Assembly (NCBI GenBank): GCA_003454605.1
Contig: DMKD01000160.1
Coordinates: forward strand, 1 to 11,235
Direction: 5' to 3'
Length of the DNA: 11,235 bases
Source: Spirochaeta sp.
GTDB lineage: Bacteria; Spirochaetota; Spirochaetia; UBA9216
Part shown: one piece after another, positions 6,474-11,235 of the stretch
Position numbering within the stretch: position 1 is the first letter of the stretch
How the letters are laid out: each line of letters begins with the position of its first letter
Position numbers and translations under genes: made by a program
The notes under the pieces: generated by a model
What the model was told of the DNA's origin: nothing
The model's database searches: none
What the model saw: the letters and a program-made list of their open reading frames with translations, nothing else

Positions 6474-7832
6474 TTAAGTTACAGCCTCAAGTTCCTTCTG
6501 CTTAAGTTCCCGGGAAATTCTCAGACCCATGAAAAGCGAAACCCCGACCGTAAGTATGTCGGCGATGGGTTGGGCTAAATACACTCCCGTAAGTCCGAAC
6601 AGTCCCGGCATCAGCAGAATAAGCGGAATGAAGAACAGTCCCTGCCGGGCGACCGCCAGAAGCAGAGCCGGTTTGCCGTGTCCTAGCGCCTGATACAGAA
6701 AAGAGTATATTACCTGGATTCCCATAAAAGGCATTGCAGCAACCATGAATCGCAGTGCCATAGTTCCCCTCGTAATTACCTCAGGATCATTTGAAAAGGC
6801 TTTGATGATCCACCCTGCTGCCGTGAAAAGTATTACTGAAAATACGATCGAAAACTTTGTGGTCCATCCAATAGAATATTTTACAGACTCGCGTACACGT
6901 GAGAAGTTTCCTGCTCCGTAGGCGTAGCCGGCGAGGGGTTGAAACCCCTGGCTGAAACCGAATAAGACCATCATCGGCATCATTACTATTCTGAGTGAAA
7001 TCCCGATAGCCGCAATGGCACTGTCCCCGAAGGGAGCAGCAGCGTTCGTAAGCATGGCAATTGCGAAGCTGGAAAGGGCCTGCCGCAGAAATGTCGGTAT
7101 GCCTATTGCCATGATCTGTTTGTAAATCGCTGCGGATGGATGAAACGCTCTTATACTGAGTTTAACAATGCTCTTTTTGCGAAGATAATAACTAAGCAGT
7201 ATCACTGTGCTGATTGCCTGTCCTGTAATCGTAGCTGCCGCTGCACCTTTGAGTCCCATATCAAGAACAAACATGAAGATCGGATCGAAGATGATATTCA
7301 GAACAGCCCCGAGAGCTATAGCCAGGGCAGAGATTTTGGCAGCACCCTCAGCCCGCAGCGCATTATTCATATTCATGCTGAGCATCGGAAATATTGAGCC
7401 TCCGACAATAATTGAGCCGTAAACCTCAGCCTGTACAAGAATTGAATCAGTTGCACCAAAGAGCTGGAGCAGCGGTTTTATGAAGCTTGTGCCCAGGATG
7501 GTAAACAAGACTGCTATCCCGAGAGTCGTGAAAAAGGCTGTTGAAATTGCTTCAGACGCGGCATCCTTATTCTGCTCGCCCAGTCGGCGTGAGATAACAG
7601 AAGCTGTTCCCATTCCGAAGGTCATTCCGACAGCGGAGATAAGCATGAAAATCGGAAACAGCACCGTTGTCGCACCTAAGGCGGCCGTATCGTTCAGCAT
7701 GCCGACGAACAGAGTGTCGACAATATTGTAGATCGCGCTGACGAGCATCCCTATGATAGCCGGCACAGCCATGCTTGTTATCGCCTTATTAACCGGTGCT
7801 TCGCGAAGTAGTATTTCTCGTTTATGTTCCAA
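6474..7832 (-). CDS. MATE family multidrug efflux transporter (third of three), TetR-linked, TTG start
   Basis: 452-residue MATE antiporter, full length, about 12 helices, resembling the MepA branch. Helix 1 reads AITSMAVPAIIGMLVSAIYN then IVDTLFVG; helices 5-6 hold NNALRAEG and LNIIFDPIFMFV (N-x-x-x-DP motif); the second half starts IMAIGIPTFLRQALSSF and carries FSQGFQPLAGYAYGAGN. The start codon is TTG (minus strand 7832-7830). It is supported by AAGGAG eight bases upstream and by the N-terminus MEHKREILLREAPVNKAITS, which fits the family. The Shine-Dalgarno overlaps the stop codon of the TetR gene, with only 12 bases between the two genes, so they form one operon, likely translationally coupled. 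In this arrangement TetR is the probable repressor of the pump, relieved by a pump substrate. cinA follows after 90 bases that contain a run of six G (6455-6460) and no clear terminator. Confidence 0.95.
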   Translation of the reverse strand: MEHKREILLREAPVNKAITSMAVPAIIGMLVSAIYNIVDTLFVGMLNDTAALGATTVLFPIFMLISAVGMTFGMGTASVISRRLGEQNKDAASEAISTAFFTTLGIAVLFTILGTSFIKPLLQLFGATDSILVQAEVYGSIIVGGSIFPMLSMNMNNALRAEGAAKISALAIALGAVLNIIFDPIFMFVLDMGLKGAAAATITGQAISTVILLSYYLRKKSIVKLSIRAFHPSAAIYKQIMAIGIPTFLRQALSSFAIAMLTNAAAPFGDSAIAAIGISLRIVMMPMMVLFGFSQGFQPLAGYAYGAGNFSRVRESVKYSIGWTTKFSIVFSVILFTAAGWIIKAFSNDPEVITRGTMALRFMVAAMPFMGIQVIYSFLYQALGHGKPALLLAVARQGLFFIPLILLMPGLFGLTGVYLAQPIADILTVGVSLFMGLRISRELKQKELEAVT

Positions 7833-7840
7833 AAGTATTG

Positions 7841-7846
7841 CTCCTT
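7841..7846 (-). promoter_or_regulatory. Shine-Dalgarno AAGGAG for the TTG-started MATE gene
   Basis: AAGGAG on the minus strand, eight bases before the TTG at 7832, partly within the tetR stop codon (7847-7845). It decides the non-ATG start and suggests that ribosomes finishing tetR re-initiate on the pump gene. Confidence 0.75.
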
Positions 7847-8408
7847 AATTCAGCTCTGCAATCTTCAAAAGAAAATCGATATTACCGGCCTCATCGTCCG
7901 ATTCTGAAAATGAAATAAAAAATCGGATTGATGCCAGTAAGCTCTGAACCGTCCGTTCTGCGTCGGTTCCTGAGAACCCGGCTCCAAGCGGTTTTAAAAG
8001 TTCTGTCAGATTTTTAATAAGATCATGCTGCCAGTCCGGCTTAAATGATTTTAGTTTGTGACTGTGATTCTCTAAGTTGCTGTAATCAAATGTTTTCCGG
8101 GCGAAAGCCCCTCTGTCCTTGATACCTCTGTAAATAATCTCAATGACAGCCCGTCTTGTCTCAAAAGCTCCAGCCTCCGATCCTCTTATAAGCTTTTCGA
8201 CCTCTGCTATAGTTTTGTTCCAACTCTTATCCATGATTGAAAAGAATAGAGCTGCTTTATTAGGAAAGTAGTTATACAGGGTTCCGACAGCGATGTTAAG
8301 GTCATTCGCCATCCGGCGCATGCTGACAGAATCGAATCCGTCGGTGATAAAGAGTTTCTCAGCGGTATTAATAATATGTTCTTCCAGCTGCGGGATCAAT
8401 TTCGGCAT
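7845..8408 (-). CDS. TetR/AcrR family transcriptional regulator
   Basis: 187-residue DNA-binding repressor of the TetR family. From the chosen start MPKLIPQLEEHIINTAEKLF the N-terminal helix-turn-helix domain is complete: helix 1 at 8-22 (EEHIINTAEKLFITDGFDSV), helix 2 SMRRMANDL at 29-37, recognition helix AVGTLYNYFPNKAAL at 40-54. Residues from about 60 on form the divergent, mostly helical ligand-binding and dimer domain. The frame is open 23 codons further upstream to 8477, but those codons lie over a good promoter and a 15-base palindrome, and the ATG at 8435 is the first ATG of that palindrome. I therefore take 8408 as the start. No Shine-Dalgarno precedes any of the three ATGs. It is first in an operon with the third MATE gene and divergent from the MFS transporter. 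Inferred role: ligand-relieved repressor of itself and the MATE pump; control of the MFS gene is possible but not shown. Confidence 0.93.
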   Translation of the reverse strand: MPKLIPQLEEHIINTAEKLFITDGFDSVSMRRMANDLNIAVGTLYNYFPNKAALFFSIMDKSWNKTIAEVEKLIRGSEAGAFETRRAVIEIIYRGIKDRGAFARKTFDYSNLENHSHKLKSFKPDWQHDLIKNLTELLKPLGAGFSGTDAERTVQSLLASIRFFISFSESDDEAGNIDFLLKIAELN

Positions 8409-8414
8409 AAACAA

Positions 8415-8443
8415 AATATAATGAACAGTGTTCATAAAGTCAA
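8415..8443 (-). promoter_or_regulatory. tetR-MATE operon promoter, apparently leaderless
   Basis: On the minus strand TTGACT (8443-8438, five of six), an ideal 17-base spacer and TATATT (8420-8415, five of six). The -10 ends 6 bases before the ATG at 8408, so transcription would begin at or within a base of the A of the start codon. This is the best sigma-70-type promoter in the window. Confidence 0.7.
8421..8435. promoter_or_regulatory. Probable TetR operator: perfect 15-base palindrome
   Basis: ATGAACAGTGTTCAT has 7-base arms with a single central base and no mismatch. It fills the spacer of the tetR promoter, from immediately next to the -10 box to two bases short of the -35. A repressor dimer bound there would block RNA polymerase. 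Size and position are typical for autoregulating TetR proteins. I found no second copy by eye near the MFS promoter. Confidence 0.7.
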
Positions 8444-8476
8444 GATTGAAACGGACTGTCTTGAAATGATTTTTCA

Positions 8477-8485
8477 TGATATATT
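8477..8485 (+). promoter_or_regulatory. Candidate extended -10 for the MFS gene
   Basis: TGATATATT matches TGnTATAAT at all but one informative base. No good -35 is present at 16-18 bases. Transcription would start near 8492, next to a run of seven G, leaving a leader of about 45 bases before the ATG at 8537. A short imperfect dyad, ATGATTTTTCAT (8466-8477), lies just before it. Confidence 0.35.
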
Positions 8486-8486
8486 T

Positions 8487-8504
8487 CTATTCGGGGGGGA
8501 ATAG
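8487..8504. repeat. Inverted repeat enclosing a G run in the MFS leader
   Basis: CTATTC (8487-8492) and GAATAG (8499-8504) are perfect 6-base inverted repeats enclosing six G; the whole run is seven G (8493-8499). It lies between the candidate MFS promoter and the start codon. It could form a weak hairpin with a G-rich loop or be a length-variable tract. Confidence 0.5.
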
Positions 8505-8536
8505 TTATTAAGAAGAAAGTAGATAAATTTAAAAAG

Positions 8537-9754
8537 ATGCTGCGTGAGTATCCGCGCCAGTTCTGGATTCTGGTAGGTTCCTCATTTATTGACAGCCTCG
8601 GCAGTACTATTCTGTTTCCGTTCTTTACCCTCTACATAACAAAGCGCTTTGGTATCGGAATGGCGCAAGCCGGAGTCCTGCTTGCAATCTTTTCTCTGTC
8701 GGGAATGATAGGAAGTCTGATCGGAGGAGCATTAGCTGATAAGATTGGCCGTAAGATAATGATAATCCTTGGCCTGCTCCTGAGCGCAGGAAGCAGCCTT
8801 GTGATGGGCTTCATAAACGAACTGCAGGTTTTTTACTTCATTGCCGTTGTTGTTGGACTTCTTGCAGATATAGGAAGACCCGCGCGGCAAGCCATGATAG
8901 CTGATATCCTGCCGGAAGAGCAGCGGGCTGAAGGCTTTGGCATGTTCAGGGTTGTCCATAATCTCGCCTGGGTGATTGGTCCCTCAATCGGAGGATTTCT
9001 TGCAGCCAGATCTTATATGTATCTATTTGTAACCGATGCTGTAATGAGCTCCATTACAGTCCTGGTGGTTTTTCGCTTTATACTTGACACAAAGCCTGAG
9101 AGCTCTGATGAACATGAAACAAAAAGTTTCAGCGAAACACTAGCCGGTTACAAAGTAGTGCTGAAGAACGGAGTTTTTGTCGCATTTATTCTTGTATCTA
9201 TGTTGATGCTCCTTGTTTACCAGCAGCTCTACAGTACCTTTTCTGTTTTTCTTCGTGATTACCGGGGAATACCGGAAAGCGGATTCGGGATGATGATGAG
9301 CATCAATGCAGCCATTGTCGTGATTTGTCAATTCTGGATTTCACGGCTGGTAGGGAAGCGAAACCCCTTCCTGATGCTTGCCTTTGGTACTGTATTTTAT
9401 CTGTTCGGTTATACCGCCTTCGGGTTTGTTTACGGGTTTTATTTCTTTCTAGGTGCTGTTGTTTTAATTACTATAGGAGAAATGATCATGATTCCGGTTC
9501 AGATGTCGATTGTGGCGAAGCTGTCGCCCGAGGACATGCGCGGACGTTATATGGCTGCATCCGGATTCTCCTGGTCGGTAGCAGCGATGGTCGGACCATG
9601 GGCAGCAGGTATGATAATGGATAACTATGATCCGAATCTCGTCTGGAAAATTTGCGGAATCATTGCCTTTCTGGCTGTTGCGGGCTTCATGTTTCTGTAT
9701 CTGAAGAGCAGAAAAATGGCGGAATTTACGGAAAAAAGTGAGGATCTGCTGTAA
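8537..9754 (+). CDS. MFS transporter, drug:H+ antiporter type
   Basis: 405-residue major-facilitator inner-membrane protein, the usual 12-helix size of the DHA1 drug antiporters. Helix 1 reads FWILVGSSFIDSLGSTILFP; motif A lies between helices 2 and 3 (GGALADKIGRKI, about 63-74); GRPARQAMIADILPEEQRAE at 113-132 is the typical helix 4 loop; WVIGPSIGGFLA near 145-156 is motif C, characteristic of antiporters. A charged loop around KPESSDEHETKSFSE divides the halves. The substrate is unknown. The start is the only usable codon in this open stretch: the frame is open back to 8480 but has no ATG, GTG or TTG before 8537. No proper Shine-Dalgarno is present, only the purine stretch AAGAAGAAAG at 8510-8519, too far away. 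It is divergent from tetR across 128 bases, so it may belong to the same regulon. Confidence 0.93.
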   Translation: MLREYPRQFWILVGSSFIDSLGSTILFPFFTLYITKRFGIGMAQAGVLLAIFSLSGMIGSLIGGALADKIGRKIMIILGLLLSAGSSLVMGFINELQVFYFIAVVVGLLADIGRPARQAMIADILPEEQRAEGFGMFRVVHNLAWVIGPSIGGFLAARSYMYLFVTDAVMSSITVLVVFRFILDTKPESSDEHETKSFSETLAGYKVVLKNGVFVAFILVSMLMLLVYQQLYSTFSVFLRDYRGIPESGFGMMMSINAAIVVICQFWISRLVGKRNPFLMLAFGTVFYLFGYTAFGFVYGFYFFLGAVVLITIGEMIMIPVQMSIVAKLSPEDMRGRYMAASGFSWSVAAMVGPWAAGMIMDNYDPNLVWKICGIIAFLAVAGFMFLYLKSRKMAEFTEKSEDLL

Positions 9755-9772
9755 TGAATGCCTGAATGGGCG

Positions 9773-9791
9773 GATTATATCTGATATAATC
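9773..9791. promoter_or_regulatory. Perfect 19-base dyad over the promoter of the AhpD-like gene
   Basis: GATTATATCTGATATAATC has 9-base arms and a single central T, with no mismatch. Its right half contains the whole extended -10 of the following gene, so a dimeric regulator bound here would cover the -10 box. It differs in sequence from the TetR palindrome at 8421-8435. It lies 18 bases after the MFS stop codon, has no following T run and is AT-rich, so an intrinsic terminator is unlikely. Confidence 0.55.
9782..9790 (+). promoter_or_regulatory. Perfect extended -10 promoter for the AhpD-like gene
   Basis: TGATATAAT is identical to the extended -10 at 1444-1452. No -35 of quality at 16-18 bases upstream. 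Transcription would start near 9797, giving a leader of about 26 bases that includes the Shine-Dalgarno AGGAG at 9812-9816. Confidence 0.6.
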
Positions 9792-9811
9792 AATCAGCTA
9801 TAAGATATTAC

Positions 9812-9816
9812 AGGAG
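9812..9816 (+). promoter_or_regulatory. Shine-Dalgarno AGGAG for the AhpD-like gene
   Basis: AGGAG six bases before the ATG at 9823; it supports that start. Confidence 0.75.
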
Positions 9817-9822
9817 ATCAAT

Positions 9823-10146
9823 ATGAGAATGCTGGAGCAGTTTTTCCCGGAATTTACAGAGAAGCTGGATGAAATCGATAAGATATATGAGGATAAGAGG
9901 CTGATTGATGAGAAGACCTATCAGTTTATCTGTTTCTCACTTTCAATAAAGGCCAGGTCTAAACCCTGTGTATTAAAACACTTCAAGGGCGCTTTAGAGG
10001 CTGGTGCAACGGTTAAAGAGTTGTCCTATATCTTCGCCCTTGTCATGAGGGAAGCCGCCGGAGCGGATGACTGCTGGACCCATGATGTGCTTGGTGACTG
10101 GAAGGAAATCCTGGCAGGAAACGTTAAATGTGACTGCGAAAGCTGA
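9823..10146 (+). CDS. AhpD/carboxymuconolactone decarboxylase-like protein lacking the first redox cysteine
   Basis: 107 residues, one carboxymuconolactone-decarboxylase/AhpD-like helical domain, normal length for the single-domain group. Residues 30-80 carry the family core: EKTYQFICFSLSIKARSKPC, VLKHFKGALEAGATVKELSY and IFALVMREAAGAD, matching the usual C-x-x-C-x-x-x-H-x-x-x-A-x-x-x-G-A-x-x-E-E/L pattern. The first of the two redox cysteines is Ser46 (S-K-P-C49-x3-H53), so the disulfide-reductase chemistry of AhpD is not supported. Two other features could matter: C84-x-x-H87, and a C-terminal C103-D-C105. The role is therefore open: decarboxylase-like, redox sensor, or a repurposed scaffold. 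It has its own promoter and ribosome site 69 bases after the MFS gene. It faces the radical SAM gene, with 11 bases between the stop codons. Confidence 0.85.
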   Translation: MRMLEQFFPEFTEKLDEIDKIYEDKRLIDEKTYQFICFSLSIKARSKPCVLKHFKGALEAGATVKELSYIFALVMREAAGADDCWTHDVLGDWKEILAGNVKCDCES

Positions 10147-10157
10147 GTTTTTTGTAC

Positions 10158-11235
10158 TTAAGCCCTGCCGTGACATGATTTAAACTTTTTGCCGCTGCCG
10201 CAGGGACATTTATCATTTCTGCCTAATGAACTCAGGTCGAAGTAGTTCATGTATTCGGATGCATGTCTGTGTGCACGGTGAGCTTCCGCCATCGCCTGAA
10301 AATAGGGCCGGGTATGATTGAAAAAAGCCTTATATCCTTCGCATAGATAATTATGATTCTTGCCCTGTTCGGCTTTCAGTATTCTGTTCCTCAGGCAGCC
10401 TCCATAACAGAGCGGCAGGTACTCACAATTCGAGCATTGATTTGTGAGCCCTGTTGATTTCGATTCTCCGAACTTATTCTGAAAATCACTGTCCACCATC
10501 TTATCCAAAGGAGTTTCAGCGATGTTACCCAGATAATATTCCTGCTCGACAAAATGATCACAACTGTAGAGTTTGCCGTTATGTTCCAGGGCAAGAGCCC
10601 GGCCGCAGATCGGAGAATGAACGCAGAGGCTGGGCGGATATGCAAGGTAACGCCCGAGGAACAAATCAAAATGCTGGATGTATCTTTTTCCAATATCGCC
10701 GCATATCCAGCGATCGAATATGCTATTCATAAAATCACCGAATTGAGCTGCCGTCACCGAGCGGTTAGATACTTTATTGTTGTAGTATTCAACAACTGGT
10801 ATAAACTGCATGAAATCCGAATCAATTGAGCAGAGAAAATCGTAAACCTCAAACGGGTAATCAGCATTATAATTTTGAATAACCGTCAGAGTGTTCACTT
10901 CAGCCCCGGATTTTTTTAAGATCTCGTAGCCACGCATCACCTCGGTAAAGCTTCCGCGTCCGTCGGGATATTTTCGAAAGTGATTGTGTATATGCTCGGG
11001 ACCGTCGATGCTTACACCTACCAGGAAACCGGCATCCTTGAAGAATCTTGCAAATTCTTTTGTGACCAGGGTGGCATTCGTCTGAATAGAATTGAGGATC
11101 TTCATCCCCTTTCTTTCATATTTTTTCTGAAGGCTGACAGCCTTCTCATAAAACTGGATTCCAAGAATACTGGGTTCACCGCCCTGCCATGTGAAATTGA
11201 TTTCCTGAACACCTTCGGGCTGGGTTTCAATATAT
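10158..11235 (-). CDS. Radical SAM/SPASM protein of the anaerobic sulfatase-maturating enzyme family, with SEC-C tail (5' end outside window)
   Basis: The frame continues past the ATG at 11105 to the right edge; the extra 43 codons read INFTWQGGEPSILGIQFYEK, a hallmark of this family, so that ATG is internal. About 358 residues are visible and some 50 are missing, including the CxxxCxxC loop binding the radical SAM cluster. Visible: SIQTNAT, then VGVSIDGP (SAM-binding barrel strands). The SPASM part holds all expected auxiliary-cluster cysteines: C-x5-C, C-x9-G-x4-C (CGRALALEHNGKLYSC), C-x2-C-x5-C-x3-C (CSNCEYLPLCYGGC) and a final C in LCEGY. An Asp directly follows the SYSC-type cysteine (SCDHF), the position of the proposed catalytic base. 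The last 20 residues are a SEC-C zinc motif (NDKCPCGSGKKFKSCHGRA). Known role: converts a Cys or Ser of type I sulfatases to formylglycine without oxygen. No sulfatase is visible here, so the partner is elsewhere; another peptide substrate is possible. Confidence 0.9.
   Translation of the reverse strand, partial: YIETQPEGVQEINFTWQGGEPSILGIQFYEKAVSLQKKYERKGMKILNSIQTNATLVTKEFARFFKDAGFLVGVSIDGPEHIHNHFRKYPDGRGSFTEVMRGYEILKKSGAEVNTLTVIQNYNADYPFEVYDFLCSIDSDFMQFIPVVEYYNNKVSNRSVTAAQFGDFMNSIFDRWICGDIGKRYIQHFDLFLGRYLAYPPSLCVHSPICGRALALEHNGKLYSCDHFVEQEYYLGNIAETPLDKMVDSDFQNKFGESKSTGLTNQCSNCEYLPLCYGGCLRNRILKAEQGKNHNYLCEGYKAFFNHTRPYFQAMAEAHRAHRHASEYMNYFDLSSLGRNDKCPCGSGKKFKSCHGRA

Noticed and set aside
8409..8477. 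N-terminal 23-codon extension of TetR
   Set aside because: These codons cover the -35, operator and -10; TetR proteins normally start a few residues before helix 1, as from 8408.
10158..11105. Complete 315-residue radical SAM protein starting at 11105
   Set aside because: The frame stays open to the right edge with conserved family sequence (FTWQGGEP), so the protein is longer and cut by the window.

Overview
This is an 11.2 kb chromosomal stretch from a bacterium of medium GC content. A sugar kinase, an outer-membrane-barrel-like protein, several MATE pumps, CinA and an anaerobic sulfatase-maturase-type radical SAM protein with a SEC-C tail together suggest a Gram-negative anaerobe or facultative anaerobe. 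A spirochaete is my best guess, but that is an inference from gene content and general style, not from a marker gene. No rRNA, tRNA, CRISPR array, insertion sequence or phage gene was seen.

Layout from left to right. (1) Bases 1-2006, plus strand: the 3' part of an FGGY sugar kinase (xylulokinase type, cut by the window edge), then a small exported beta-rich protein with its own promoter. (2) About 2043-2252, minus strand: a dead remnant of an ABC multidrug exporter, with a piece of the transmembrane domain joined out of frame to the end of the ATPase domain. (3) 2309-5137: two MATE efflux transporters transcribed away from each other, sharing a 90-base control region. (4) 5142-8408, minus strand: cinA, then upstream a third MATE transporter preceded by a TetR regulator in a tight two-gene operon. 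(5) 8537-10146, plus strand: an MFS drug-type transporter divergent from tetR, then an AhpD/carboxymuconolactone-decarboxylase-like protein with its own promoter. (6) 10158 to the right edge, minus strand: most of a radical SAM/SPASM protein of the anaerobic sulfatase-maturating family.

The middle of the window is a multidrug-efflux neighbourhood: three MATE pumps that are not close copies of one another, one MFS pump, one TetR repressor and one decayed ABC exporter. The best-supported regulatory point is the tetR promoter. A TTGACT-N17-TATATT promoter holds a perfect 15-base palindrome exactly in its spacer, and the -10 box ends 6 bases before the ATG. This moves the tetR start 69 bases inside the longest reading frame, predicts a leaderless mRNA, and predicts that TetR represses itself and the MATE gene behind it. 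The same arrangement (no Shine-Dalgarno, -10 box 6-9 bases from ATG) may recur at the first MATE gene and at cinA. Two plus-strand genes instead have a perfect extended -10 (TGATATAAT) and a strong Shine-Dalgarno. One of these, before the AhpD-like gene, lies in a perfect 19-base dyad that looks like an operator. I see no wholly new multi-gene system here.
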